NCBI GenBank assembly: GCA_016715965.1
Contig: JADJXG010000001.1
Span: 1,245,501-1,309,500 of the forward strand
DNA length: 64,000 nt
Source: Saprospiraceae bacterium
GTDB taxonomy: Bacteria; Bacteroidota; Bacteroidia; Chitinophagales; Saprospiraceae
Reading direction: 5' to 3'
Part shown: positions 1-9,561 of the stretch, piece after piece
How positions within the stretch are numbered: the first letter of the stretch is position 1
Layout of the letters: each line of letters starts with the position of its first letter
Notes under the pieces: generated by a model
The model's database searches: none
Told to the model about the DNA's origin: nothing
The model's input: only the letters and a program-made list of their open reading frames with translations
Program-made: the position numbers and the translations under genes

Positions 1-1
1 A

Positions 2-166
2 ACAGATGAATCTCTGACCCATCGGTTTGAATCCGAATCTACAGGACCCATCAAAAAGATAAAAATCAAAGTGCACAATGCGGGACCCTTGCCCGAATGG
101 CATTTGTCCATGGGCGAGAAGAGTTGGTTGTTTATCGACGAAATAAAACTGGATTTTCAAAAATGA
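2..166 (+). CDS. C-terminal end of a probable GH20 beta-N-acetylhexosaminidase (partial)
   Basis: Only the last 54 codons are inside the window; the gene begins upstream. The frame is open from base 2 and stops at TGA 164-166. The tail, with KIKIKVHNAGPLPEWH followed by EKSWLFIDEIKL, resembles the C-terminal beta-sandwich end of family 20 hexosaminidases, where a Lys-rich strand, a short loop and a W-L-F-(V/I)-D-E motif close the protein. Such enzymes remove terminal GlcNAc or GalNAc from glycans. The stop overlaps the next gene's start (ATGA at 163-166), so the two are translationally coupled. The next gene also acts on N-glycans (GlcNAc-Asn bond), which supports the call. The catalytic domain is not visible, so this rests on the tail motif and the context alone. 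Confidence 0.6.
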   Translation, partial: TDESLTHRFESESTGPIKKIKIKVHNAGPLPEWHLSMGEKSWLFIDEIKLDFQK

Positions 167-1137
167 ATCAAAGAAGAGCGTTCTTTCAGAAATTATTAGC
201 AGGAGTAGGTGGGCTTTATACCATGTCAGCCATGGATAGCTTGCGCTGGTTGAGTGATTCCAGCGCAAAAAATCCCGGCAGGAAATTGATTGCCACCTGG
301 AAAAATTTGGATGCCGTCAAAGCGGCTTGGGCCATCCTTAATGAAAATGGTTCTGCATTGGATGCCGTAGAAGCCGGAGCCAGAATACCGGAAGCTGATC
401 CCAAAGACACATCGGTCGGATACGGTGGGTTTCCGGATCGTGATGGCGACGTCAGTCTCGATGCCTGCATCATGGATCATCTGGGCAGATCGGGTGGCGT
501 GATGTTTGTTCAGAATATCATGCATCCAGTATCCCTGGCCAGACTGGTCATGGAAAAAACCCCCCATGTGTATTTGGCTGGAAGAGGTGCTGAACTGTTT
601 GCTGAAGCCAATGGATTCAAGAAAGAAAACTTATTGACACCAGTTGCTGAAAAAGCCTGGAAGGAATGGTTGCAAAAGTCGGAATACAAACCGAAAATAA
701 ACGCAGAGAAACATGATACGATAGGAATTTTGGCCATGGATGCCCAGCAGCGCTTGTCGGGAGCTTGTACCACATCCGGACTCGCCTTCAAAATGAAAGG
801 TCGAGTCGGCGACTCTCCCATTATAGGTTCAGGCCTCTATGTGGACAATGAGTATGGCTGCGCCACAGGCACTGGTTTGGGAGAAGCTGTTATTCGAAAA
901 GTAGGTGCCTTTTCCATCGTTGAGATGATCCGCCAGGGTATGCATCCACAAAAAGCCTGCGAAAAAGCAATTAAAAGGTTGACCGACATAGCTGACTATG
1001 GCGAATTCCAGGTGGGATATATCGCCATGGACAAAAAAGGTAGATTTGGCGCCTTTGGGCTAAGACCCGGATTTCAATACACCTCAGCAGTCAATGGTGA
1101 AATCAACTGGTCAAACGCAGGATCATTATTGGGATAA
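163..1137 (+). CDS. N4-(beta-N-acetylglucosaminyl)-L-asparaginase (glycosylasparaginase)
   Basis: A 324-aa Ntn-hydrolase of the asparaginase-2/glycosylasparaginase family, which cleaves the GlcNAc-Asn linkage left after glycoprotein degradation. The hallmark is H-D-T-I-G-I-L-A: autocleavage before Thr186 would expose the nucleophile. It is followed by S-G-A-C-T-T-S-G and the glycine-rich G-R-V-G-D-S-P-I-I-G-S-G and C-A-T-G-T-G-L-G segments. The start at 163 is preferred over an in-frame ATG at 97 because it forms an ATGA overlap with the upstream hexosaminidase-like gene and leaves a clean export signal, NQRRAFFQKLLAGVGG, which resembles a twin-arginine signal. The protein is therefore probably periplasmic. 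Length is normal for the family. Confidence 0.9.
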   Translation: MNQRRAFFQKLLAGVGGLYTMSAMDSLRWLSDSSAKNPGRKLIATWKNLDAVKAAWAILNENGSALDAVEAGARIPEADPKDTSVGYGGFPDRDGDVSLDACIMDHLGRSGGVMFVQNIMHPVSLARLVMEKTPHVYLAGRGAELFAEANGFKKENLLTPVAEKAWKEWLQKSEYKPKINAEKHDTIGILAMDAQQRLSGACTTSGLAFKMKGRVGDSPIIGSGLYVDNEYGCATGTGLGEAVIRKVGAFSIVEMIRQGMHPQKACEKAIKRLTDIADYGEFQVGYIAMDKKGRFGAFGLRPGFQYTSAVNGEINWSNAGSLLG

Positions 1138-1432
1138 GCCTGCAGTTTCATATACAATCCATCACTCCGCCACTACACATTTGTAAAATTTTGTTCAATC
1201 CGCTTTTGATAGAGACAAAGAATTGTCTTCATGTTTCATATTACAAAAAAAAATAAATTAATTTTTTCTTGAAATTAAATTCAAATTTCATTTATAGTAT
1301 TCGGAACACCACAATTTTATACATTTTTATTTTTTAATTCATTGCAATTTCCTTTTTGTGGACGTCATTTAGAACCGGATTTTGGCATTGGATTTGCAGT
1401 GTTTGCGCAGAGACATATTAGACCAAGACTAT

Positions 1433-2107
1433 ATGCGTAATCTGAAAGTAGGAATTGTTGACGACCACGTATTGTTTCTGAAGGGTTTTCAACTTCTTCT
1501 TCAGACACTGGCGATCAAGGATTACAAATTGGATATCACCCAATCTGTGAGCGATCATGAAAAATTGATTTCCAGTCTTTCTTACGAAGTATTAGATCTG
1601 ATATTTCTCGATTTGAATCTCGGTAATGCCGATGGAATCAAGTTGATTCCAACATTCAAAACCCGTCTCCCTGAATGCAGGGTGATTGTAGTCTCTGCCA
1701 CGACCGAACCAAAGACCGTGCGGGAAGCATTCCGGCAAGGTGCTGATGGTTATCTGTCAAAATATTCCAATCCGGAAGATATTGTACAAGCCATCCAAAC
1801 AGTGATGCTTGGTGAAATTTACCTTGGACCTGGAATACGACCGAACAAAGTAGATTTGAAAAATCCGGTAAAAGCAGAAACTGCTGTTTCAATGAACAGA
1901 TACAACGCAAAGTTTGTGCTCACCAAAAGAGAAATAGAAATCCTCGAAAAGGTGATGCAGGGAAAGTCTTCCAAGATAATCGCGGCCGAAATGTACATCA
2001 GCAAAGAAACGGTCAACGTGCATCGAAGAAACATGATGAAAAAACTGGGCGTAAATAATTCGGTAAGACTTGTCAAGCTGGCAAACGAGCTGAATTTGAT
2101 GCAATAA
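1433..2107 (+). CDS. LuxR/NarL-type response regulator
   Basis: A 224-aa two-component regulator. The receiver domain (about residues 1-125) has the acidic pair in VGIVDDH, the phospho-acceptor Asp60 in LIFLDLNLG, and the usual Thr/Ser and Lys positions in VVSATTEP and GYLSKYS. The C-terminal LuxR helix-turn-helix (about 160-224) begins LTKREIEILEKVMQGKSSK and has the recognition helix SKETVNVHRRNMMKKLGV. ATG 1433 is chosen over a TTG at 1382 because receiver domains start directly with this strand. No kinase is adjacent, so it is an orphan here. It lies 112 bp upstream of, and points toward, the large dockerin-bearing surface protein and may regulate the adhesin genes, which is inference from position. 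Confidence 0.88.
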   Translation: MRNLKVGIVDDHVLFLKGFQLLLQTLAIKDYKLDITQSVSDHEKLISSLSYEVLDLIFLDLNLGNADGIKLIPTFKTRLPECRVIVVSATTEPKTVREAFRQGADGYLSKYSNPEDIVQAIQTVMLGEIYLGPGIRPNKVDLKNPVKAETAVSMNRYNAKFVLTKREIEILEKVMQGKSSKIIAAEMYISKETVNVHRRNMMKKLGVNNSVRLVKLANELNLMQ

Positions 2108-2219
2108 ATTTTATAACCATTCACACAAAACTCAATTGGCCTTCGGACTCCGGTCTGTTGGAAAATTGTCCATAGAAATTTTTGTAATTACTCATATCCA
2201 TTTAACTGAAAGTATTCAC

Positions 2220-5200
2220 ATGAAAAAGCAAATGTTTACTCAAGAATCGAACACGATTTTCCTCCGAACTAAATCCTTCTGGATGAGCATCGGAACAATC
2301 CTGTTTATGGGGCTTTACCTGACCAACACCAATGCACAGGTTTGCCCGCTCAATTGCAATAACCTGGTGCAGGTATCGCTGGAAAGAGATTGCCAGCTGA
2401 CCATTACACCAGCGATGTTGTTGCAAAATCCTGGTGCACCTCCAACCTGTATTTATACTGTGGTGGTGTATGGCACCAACAACCAACCTTTGCCACAACC
2501 AGTGGTCAACTCTACCCATGTCGGTAAACGACTAAAGGTGTCAGTTACGCTAGCCAATGGCAATAGTTGTTGGGGTGAAATCCTGGTGGAAGATAAATAT
2601 CCTCCTGAGGTCATTTGTCCTCCGGATGATACTGTTTTCTGTAACAGGACCAATTATCAATTGATACCGCCAATTGTAACAGAGTTTTGTTCTCCAGTGA
2701 CCAGACATACCATTGAAGACAAAATGGAGATGTTTAATTGTGCTTCCAACCCTTTGGATTCTATCATTGGAAAAAGAACCATCCGTTACTATTATACGGA
2801 TGCAAGCGGCAACCGGTCAGATACCTGCACCCAATGTGTTTACTTCGAGAAATTCAGAGAAACTGACATTGATTGGCCGGGAGATGTTACTTTTTATTGC
2901 AACAACCACGACACCATTCCACCTTTGGATTCCACAGGAGTTCCGGAAGTAGATGGAGAACCCATTTTCCCAACTTGGGGGGCTTGCAAAATCGTAACTA
3001 CTTATGAAGACCAATTTATTCCGGTTTGCCCAAAATCATTTAAAGTAATCAGAAAATGGACGGTTATCGACTGGTGTATGCCATCACCATTTAATATTTA
3101 CATACACAATCAATTGATTAAAGTCGTGGATGACAGAGGTCCTATTTTAACTTGTCCTGCACAGCTTACCGTGAGTACAGATGTGTGGACATGTACAGGA
3201 ACTGCCATTGTTCCTCTTCCGCTTGCCATTGATTGTTCCAATATAAGCTATGAAATCGGATATAAAATTGCAAGTCCCGGAGGAGCACCGACTTTTGAAG
3301 GAACTTCTAAAAATAACATCACTAGATTGGCCAATGGTTATATGATTACTGGTTTGCCGCTCGGTACCAGTTGGATCGTGTACAGAGGTACCGATGAGTG
3401 CAATAATTTTGCGGATTGTAATACACAAGTCACCGTAGAAGACCAGGTACCACCTGTGCCTGTCTGTGATCAAAAAACAGTCGTCTCTTTGACTTTGGAT
3501 GGAACTGCCAAAATAGAGGCGTTTACTTTTGACGATAGGTCCCATGACAATTGTGGTATATCCTACTACGAAGCAAAGAGAATGGACAATGGATTTCCTT
3601 GCAATGACTCAGCCCGTAGCAGCCAGTGGGGACCTTATGTCTATTTCTGTTGTGACGACATCAACAAGACCATCATGGTGTCTTTGAGAATATGGGATTA
3701 CAACAACAATAGCAATGTTTGTATGGTGGAAGTGGATGTGCAGGATAAAACGGTCCCATTGGTGGTGTGTCCTCCGCACATTACTGTGAGCTGTAAGTTT
3801 GATTATACGACTTACGATGTCTTTGGAACCGTCAGAAAAAATATTTCTGACCGAAAGAACATTGTAATCAAAGATTCAACCGCCTCTTTCAGTGGCCAAA
3901 AGATAGACGGCTATGCTTTTGATGGTTGCGGATTTGACCTCGTTGAAACACCAACTGTCAGAAGAAATTGCGGTAGAGATACCATCTTCAGATTGTTTGA
4001 AGCAACGGATAAGGGAGGTCTTAAAGGATCTTGTATTCAAAGAATCGTCATCAAAGATTACGACCCTGATAATATAAGCATCACTTGGCCTGATGACTAT
4101 ATCACCAATACGGTTTGTATTCAAATGGAAAATATCAATCCTGATAGTACAGGCAGACCATTAATTCGTGGTGCAGATAAATGCAACAGCATCTTTACAA
4201 AATATACGGATCAACCATTTATCAATGATCCCGATGCATGCATTAAAATTATTAGAACCTGGGAAGTGATTGATTGGTGTATCTACCAACCCAACAATCC
4301 TGAAACGAGAGGATACTGGCAATGGAAACAAATTGTCAAAATCATCAACAAAGTTCCTCCTACATTCGTCAATGATTGTAAAAACGATACAGTAGATGTA
4401 TTTGGACCTGGTTGTGGAGGACATGTGGATCTTATTGGCTACGCCATCGATGATTGTACAGACTCTCTAAGTTTAAAATGGTATTATGAAGTGGATCTCT
4501 ACAATGATGGCAAAGCAGATTTAGGATTCTCAGGTGCCAGTAGAAATGCCAGTGGAAATTATCCGCTCGGAACCCATAAAGTTACCTTCAGGGTATGGGA
4601 TGGTTGTGACAACTTAAGTTTCTGCAGCTTCTTGCTGACGGTCAGAGATGGTAAGAAACCAACTCCATATTGTCACAGCTCCATTGTAACGACCGTTATG
4701 CCTAGCGGAAAATTCGTGGAAATCTGGGCGAAAGATTACAACATCAATTCAGAAGACAATTGTACGCCCAAAGACAGTTTGAAGTTTTACTTTAAAACGG
4801 ATACAACTTATCACAAAAGCATGAGACTGGATTGTGGCAATATCGGACTCAACATCATCAGAATGTATGTCTTTGATCAGGCCGGCAATTCAGATTACTG
4901 CGAAGTGACCATTGAGGTACAGGATCCAAACAAAGTTTGTCCAAACAGTCTGACCATCCAGGGTAGATTGACTACTGCGAGCAACAAAGCATTGAGCAAT
5001 GTGGAAGTACAACTTGAACGCAGCAATCCTTCAAGTTCCGTATTGGCCTATACAGATGCAAATGGTGTCTATTCTTTCAATACGGTCAGCGCCAATTTGA
5101 ACTATGTCGTCAGACCCATAAGAAACAATGATTTTGTCAATGGTGTAACCGGACAGGATATTGTTATGATCCAAAGACACATCCTGGGTCAGGAAAACCT

Positions 5201-6182
5201 GAATAGTCCGTACAGAGTCATCGCGGCGGACGCCAATTTCAATGGCTTTGTGACCGCAGCGGACATTACTGAAATCAGAAAATTGGTACTCGGAGTGATC
5301 AATCAATATCAAAACAATAAGTCCTGGAGGTTTGTACCTATGGCGCATCAGTTTGCTGATCCAAACAGACCCGCTCCATATCCAGAGACCCTTGTATTCA
5401 ATCCGATCAATAAAAATGAAATGAATTCCAATTTTTATGCAATAAAGATCGGCGATGTTTCAGGAGATGCGAAGCTAAATGGTGCGAGCAAAGAAGCAGA
5501 AAGCCGCACAACACCAGTGGTTTTGGTGGCTCCTGAGCGAAATTATGCGATCGGTGAGGAATTGAGGATTCCGATCAGAATGGAACAGAGCATGGGCTTG
5601 TCAGGATTACAGTTTGGTTTATCCTATGACATGAGCAAATTGAGTTTCATTGGATTTGAAAAAGGAATACTCGAGATCGATGAGGCTGAATACCATCATA
5701 CCAATGGTCTGGTAAAAATGATCCACGCTTTGGAGACAAATCGGATGACCCAAAAGAATGAAGTCCTTTTCTATCTGGTCTTCAAAGCACTGGATGAAGG
5801 ATCTTTAGAGAATTCCATTGATCTCACACAGGGTCAGGACTATCATTCTGAAATTTACGATGAATATATTACAGCCAATGACCTTGAGCTGAGCTTCAGA
5901 AGTACAGAAGAGCCATTAAGAGGTATAAAGTTCTTTGAATGCGAACCCAACCCATTCCAGGGCCAAACCCAGATAAGTTTTGAATTATCTGAAAGTCAAT
6001 TTATTGAATTTGTACTATACGAGATGAACGGAAGGGTTATCCGAAAAGTGTACAAAGATTACCCGAGAGGTACCCACCAATGGATCGTTAAAGGGAATGA
6101 GCTCCCCGGAAGTGGTGTTTACTTCCTGCAAATGAACAGTGGCGAAACGACAGAAACCAGAAGACTGGTTTATATCAAATGA
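2220..6182 (+). CDS. T9SS-exported multidomain protein with dockerin and cohesin-like domains
   Basis: A 1320-aa secreted protein. The signal peptide starts at ATG 2220 (MKKQMFTQ) and ends near TNTNAQ. About 900 residues follow as cysteine-rich immunoglobulin/HYR-like repeats with recurring D-x-x-P-P-x-x-x-C-P and W-x-V-I-D-W-C motifs. Residues about 970-1025 form a type I dockerin-like module: two Ca-binding-like loops (GVTGQDIVMIQRHILG and DANFNGFVTAADITEIRKLV) in the Saprospiraceae style. A cohesin-like beta-sandwich follows (about 1100-1235). The end (about 1240-1320: EPNPFQGQTQISFEL, MNGRVIRKVY, SGVYFLQM, RRLVYIK) is a type A sorting domain for export by T9SS. The next gene carries cohesins, suggesting a docking partner. 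ATG 2136 is a longer alternative start but would precede the signal peptide. Confidence 0.85.
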   Translation: MKKQMFTQESNTIFLRTKSFWMSIGTILFMGLYLTNTNAQVCPLNCNNLVQVSLERDCQLTITPAMLLQNPGAPPTCIYTVVVYGTNNQPLPQPVVNSTHVGKRLKVSVTLANGNSCWGEILVEDKYPPEVICPPDDTVFCNRTNYQLIPPIVTEFCSPVTRHTIEDKMEMFNCASNPLDSIIGKRTIRYYYTDASGNRSDTCTQCVYFEKFRETDIDWPGDVTFYCNNHDTIPPLDSTGVPEVDGEPIFPTWGACKIVTTYEDQFIPVCPKSFKVIRKWTVIDWCMPSPFNIYIHNQLIKVVDDRGPILTCPAQLTVSTDVWTCTGTAIVPLPLAIDCSNISYEIGYKIASPGGAPTFEGTSKNNITRLANGYMITGLPLGTSWIVYRGTDECNNFADCNTQVTVEDQVPPVPVCDQKTVVSLTLDGTAKIEAFTFDDRSHDNCGISYYEAKRMDNGFPCNDSARSSQWGPYVYFCCDDINKTIMVSLRIWDYNNNSNVCMVEVDVQDKTVPLVVCPPHITVSCKFDYTTYDVFGTVRKNISDRKNIVIKDSTASFSGQKIDGYAFDGCGFDLVETPTVRRNCGRDTIFRLFEATDKGGLKGSCIQRIVIKDYDPDNISITWPDDYITNTVCIQMENINPDSTGRPLIRGADKCNSIFTKYTDQPFINDPDACIKIIRTWEVIDWCIYQPNNPETRGYWQWKQIVKIINKVPPTFVNDCKNDTVDVFGPGCGGHVDLIGYAIDDCTDSLSLKWYYEVDLYNDGKADLGFSGASRNASGNYPLGTHKVTFRVWDGCDNLSFCSFLLTVRDGKKPTPYCHSSIVTTVMPSGKFVEIWAKDYNINSEDNCTPKDSLKFYFKTDTTYHKSMRLDCGNIGLNIIRMYVFDQAGNSDYCEVTIEVQDPNKVCPNSLTIQGRLTTASNKALSNVEVQLERSNPSSSVLAYTDANGVYSFNTVSANLNYVVRPIRNNDFVNGVTGQDIVMIQRHILGQENLNSPYRVIAADANFNGFVTAADITEIRKLVLGVINQYQNNKSWRFVPMAHQFADPNRPAPYPETLVFNPINKNEMNSNFYAIKIGDVSGDAKLNGASKEAESRTTPVVLVAPERNYAIGEELRIPIRMEQSMGLSGLQFGLSYDMSKLSFIGFEKGILEIDEAEYHHTNGLVKMIHALETNRMTQKNEVLFYLVFKALDEGSLENSIDLTQGQDYHSEIYDEYITANDLELSFRSTEEPLRGIKFFECEPNPFQGQTQISFELSESQFIEFVLYEMNGRVIRKVYKDYPRGTHQWIVKGNELPGSGVYFLQMNSGETTETRRLVYIK

Positions 6183-6209
6183 TAAAGGATTGAGTAAATG
6201 CAGTGTGTT

Positions 6210-6247
6210 GGCCTGATTGTGACGAAAAGTCGCAGTCAGGCCTTTTT
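6210..6247 (+). terminator. rho-independent terminator after the dockerin protein gene
   Basis: Perfect position 28 bp after the stop codon. A 14-bp stem pairs 6210-6223 with 6229-6242; two positions are T-G rather than canonical pairs. The loop is GAAAA and a T5 run follows. It separates the dockerin gene from the cohesin gene, which has its own promoter-like element. Confidence 0.85.
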
Positions 6248-6345
6248 AATATCTTTTTAATTTCTTTAATTCCTTTAATATCAGCTATAAATCAAAATTT
6301 TAAATATTACATTCATTTTATATGTCTATTAAGTGAAAAATCGCT

Positions 6346-6353
6346 TATCTTTG
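6346..6353 (+). promoter_or_regulatory. Bacteroidota-type -7 element (TATCTTTG)
   Basis: Matches the TAnnTTTG consensus of the Bacteroidota housekeeping sigma factor, 41 bp upstream of the ATG at 6395 and downstream of a terminator. No clear -33 TTTG is seen. Confidence 0.55.
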
Positions 6354-6394
6354 GGCAGTTTTAGAAAATGGTGTATTACCCAAAACAGTTGTCT

Positions 6395-9300
6395 ATGAAA
6401 AAATTAATCTTTGCCATTCTACTCCTCATCACAGGTTTAAATACAGATGCGCAAGTTATTTTCAAATTTGGAAACGTCAGTGGTGATTCAAGTACTACGG
6501 TGGACGTTCCAGTTCTGGTAGATGGATTTACCAATGTTCTTTCCACTCAATATTCGGTCATTTACGATTCGCTGGTTTTGGAAATTGTAGATGTCGTGAA
6601 TCGTCATCCGCAATACAATGTCAATTTTACCGATCACAGGACCGGGGTCAGACCAAAAAATGGCCAATTGGCTTTTCAGTGGGATGAGCCCAATCTGACC
6701 GCCATCACCCTTCCGGCCAATTCAAAGTTATTTGATATCCGGTTTAAATTAATTGGGCGTAAATGCGATTCATCTTTGATCTCATTGAGCAGTACCCCCA
6801 CTCCGGTTGAAATTCTCAATGGCAATGGTGATCCCATTAACGCCAGCGGTCAAAATGGAAAGGTTAAAATAAACGGAACCAATTGCCCCGGAGGAGGAGG
6901 AGGTAATCCAAGCGATGTCATTTTCATCGCCTCGAGTGAAACAGTACCCAAAGGCGATAGTGGCTGTGTGACCATTTCGGTGAGAAACTTTAGAAATATT
7001 CAGTCGATGCAAGCCAATCTCAAGTGGGATAAAACGGTGGCCAGGTTTAGTTCTGTCCGGAATATCAACAGTGGATTGGGCGGCTTGAATTATGGGGGAA
7101 CCATGTTTTTGAGTCAAGATTCTACTGAATTGAGATGGCTTTGGTCACATCCACAGGGACAGTCAACAACACTTGCTGATAATTCGACCATTTTTCAGGT
7201 TTGCTATACTGCCGTAGGGAATGATATGTCCATGACAGACATCAATTTTATCAGTACTCAGACCAATGTCATCGAGGTGGTAGATGTCAACTCCAATGTC
7301 CTCAACACCCAACTTGTCAAAGGAAAATTCACCGTCATTGTCCCTCCAAGCACGATCACTCTAATCACCAGAGATACCACAGTGATTGAGGGTCAGGAAT
7401 ACTGTATGCCCATTTTAGTAAAAGATTTTACCTGCATCGAAGCTTTCCAATTTGCGATGCGGTTTGACAATACCAAATTGAGATATAAAAGAATCAGCGG
7501 TGCCAATCTGAGAATTGGTCCCGGGGATGTCGAGGTGAGCAACGATTCGATTCGCGTAATCTGGACGGCCATCGACCTGATGCCGGTCACATTAAACGAC
7601 GGCACCATATTATTCAATATATGTTTTGATGTCATTGGTAATTGTGTCATGACCACCAAGCCTACATTTATCAATTTGGGCAGTTCTCCGATTGAATTCA
7701 CAGCAGCTTGCGGAAGACCGCCGATGCCTGCATTTTTAAAAGTTGAAGGAACCATCACCATCAATTGCCCTTCCGCCGGAGTAGATTGCGATATCACAGG
7801 AGTCACTCCTGCCAAGTGTTTTGGTGAAAACTCTGGTTCAGTGAATACCACCGTTACAGGAGGATCCGGTAGTTATACCTACAACTGGATCAATGATGTG
7901 ACTGGATTACCCGTCAGTCCTACTCCAAGTCCGGCTGCCAATCCAACCAATCTGGCCGCAGGCAGGTATCGATTGGTAGTAAGAGACAACAATGCACCTT
8001 TTGACAGCTGCGTCAGTGCTAATTTTACCATCAGCCAACCAGATGAAATAATCATCAATTTTTCCGTCACCCATGAATCCTCTGTTAGAAATGATGGGAC
8101 CATCCAAGCCAACGTGACCGGAGGTTGTCAACCCTATAAATACAGATGGTTTAGAGTGCCGGTCAATAATCCGGTAGACACCATCAATAGCAGGGTAACA
8201 AACCTCAGATGTGGTAATTATGCATTGAGCCTTACAGATTGCAATGGCTGTGTAGCCAGAGATACCACAAGAGTCAATTGTTTTACCGAAGATCCCACTT
8301 GTTCAATCACCATACTTGATAGCATTCGTTGTTTTGGAGATTGCACCGGTAGAATCCGTGTAGAAGTCAATGGGGGCACCATACCATTCAGATACAATTG
8401 GAGTACGGACAGTACTGGAATTTCTGTTTCTAGATTATGCGCGGGATCCTATACGGTGACCGTCACAGATGCGCTCAACAGAACCACCACCTGTACCATC
8501 AATCTGACAGCTCCTGATAGCATTAAAATTGTTGTCGATAGCATTGTCGGCACAAATGCCAGTTCGGGTAGAGCAAGAACAACTACCACCGGCGGGACTG
8601 CCCCTTATACTTATGTATGGACCAACAGCTCCCAAACCATAGTCAGCAATTCAAAAGATCTGTTGAATGTTCCTGCTGGCACTTACACTTTGGTGGTTAC
8701 AGATAAAAATAATTGTACCAAATCCATTCAGGTGGTTATTCCTACAGAGATGGGTGGGGGTGATTCACTCCAGGTCAGTATTGCCATTAGAGATGCCATC
8801 AGCTGCAATGGTGCATGTGATGGTAGTATAATTGCAACAGTCACCGGAGGCAGCGGAACCCTGATTTACAGATGGTCTCATCAAAATAACCTCAACAGCA
8901 ATATTGCTTCTAGTCTATGTCCTGGCACCTACCGCGTGACCGTCACCAGTTCAAATGGAACAACAGCCACCGCGGGACCACTGACCCTTACGGAAGCCCC
9001 GGACATCAATATCAATATCAGAAGAATCAGTTGTGAATCTGATCAATCTGCCGCTGACGGTAGTTATGAGGCATTGGTAAGTGGTGGAGTGAGACCTTAC
9101 ACATACAGCTGGTGCAATGGGGAGATTGCTTCCACTGCAACCGCATTAAATGCGGGTGAATGTAGTGTGACTGTGACCGACGCCAATCTATGCACTAAAG
9201 TCCTTCGATTTACGGTATGCTCTGAAGATGTCAAAGCAGACTGTTTTGCAGGAAGGCTTGCCATTTCTCCGAATGGAGATGGAGCCAACGACAATTTAGT

Positions 9301-9514
9301 AATCAGCTGTTCTGAAAATTTTGCCAACATTCTTCAAATCTTTTCCCGCTGGGGTCAGCTCGTGTACCAGGAGGTTGATTACGCAAATGGATGGTCCGGA
9401 GTAGATTTGGATGGTAATATCCTTCCGGACGGTACTTACATGTGGGTACTCACGGTCAAGGAACCCGGCAAAAATGATGTGTTGTACAAAAGTCATGTCA
9501 CCATTGTCAGATAA
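6395..9514 (+). CDS. cohesin- and SprB-repeat surface protein with gliding-motility-type C-terminal domain
   Basis: A 1039-aa exported protein. The signal peptide (MKKLIFAILLLITGLNTDAQ) begins at ATG 6395. Three consecutive cohesin-like beta-sandwiches follow (about residues 20-160, 175-310 and 318-450); each has the pattern of a strand with P-V-x-V-x-x-F, then Q-(F/Y)-x-(I/M)-x-(Y/F/W)-D and a late F-(D/N/Q)-(I/V)-x-F strand. Residues about 465-935 hold SprB-like repeats, recognised by C-(F/N)-G-x-(N/C)-x-G-x-(I/V) and V-T-G-G-(S/T)-G-x-Y-x-Y-x-W. The last 85 residues (ISPNGDGANDN ... IFSRWGQLVY ... GWSGVDLDG ... GTYMWVL) are the CHU_C/gliding-motility C-terminal domain, a type B T9SS signal. 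It follows a dockerin-bearing neighbour and precedes a PorP/SprF-type gene, the usual partner of type B cargo. Likely surface adhesin. Confidence 0.88.
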   Translation: MKKLIFAILLLITGLNTDAQVIFKFGNVSGDSSTTVDVPVLVDGFTNVLSTQYSVIYDSLVLEIVDVVNRHPQYNVNFTDHRTGVRPKNGQLAFQWDEPNLTAITLPANSKLFDIRFKLIGRKCDSSLISLSSTPTPVEILNGNGDPINASGQNGKVKINGTNCPGGGGGNPSDVIFIASSETVPKGDSGCVTISVRNFRNIQSMQANLKWDKTVARFSSVRNINSGLGGLNYGGTMFLSQDSTELRWLWSHPQGQSTTLADNSTIFQVCYTAVGNDMSMTDINFISTQTNVIEVVDVNSNVLNTQLVKGKFTVIVPPSTITLITRDTTVIEGQEYCMPILVKDFTCIEAFQFAMRFDNTKLRYKRISGANLRIGPGDVEVSNDSIRVIWTAIDLMPVTLNDGTILFNICFDVIGNCVMTTKPTFINLGSSPIEFTAACGRPPMPAFLKVEGTITINCPSAGVDCDITGVTPAKCFGENSGSVNTTVTGGSGSYTYNWINDVTGLPVSPTPSPAANPTNLAAGRYRLVVRDNNAPFDSCVSANFTISQPDEIIINFSVTHESSVRNDGTIQANVTGGCQPYKYRWFRVPVNNPVDTINSRVTNLRCGNYALSLTDCNGCVARDTTRVNCFTEDPTCSITILDSIRCFGDCTGRIRVEVNGGTIPFRYNWSTDSTGISVSRLCAGSYTVTVTDALNRTTTCTINLTAPDSIKIVVDSIVGTNASSGRARTTTTGGTAPYTYVWTNSSQTIVSNSKDLLNVPAGTYTLVVTDKNNCTKSIQVVIPTEMGGGDSLQVSIAIRDAISCNGACDGSIIATVTGGSGTLIYRWSHQNNLNSNIASSLCPGTYRVTVTSSNGTTATAGPLTLTEAPDININIRRISCESDQSAADGSYEALVSGGVRPYTYSWCNGEIASTATALNAGECSVTVTDANLCTKVLRFTVCSEDVKADCFAGRLAISPNGDGANDNLVISCSENFANILQIFSRWGQLVYQEVDYANGWSGVDLDGNILPDGTYMWVLTVKEPGKNDVLYKSHVTIVR

Positions 9515-9561
9515 GACCACCCTAAATGAAAAATTCTCTTCCAATTTTTAATAGAAAAAAC

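Noticed and set aside
1138..1432. RNA gene or riboswitch between the asparaginase and the first response regulator
   Set aside because: The stretch is AT-rich with no convincing stem-loop or conserved motif.
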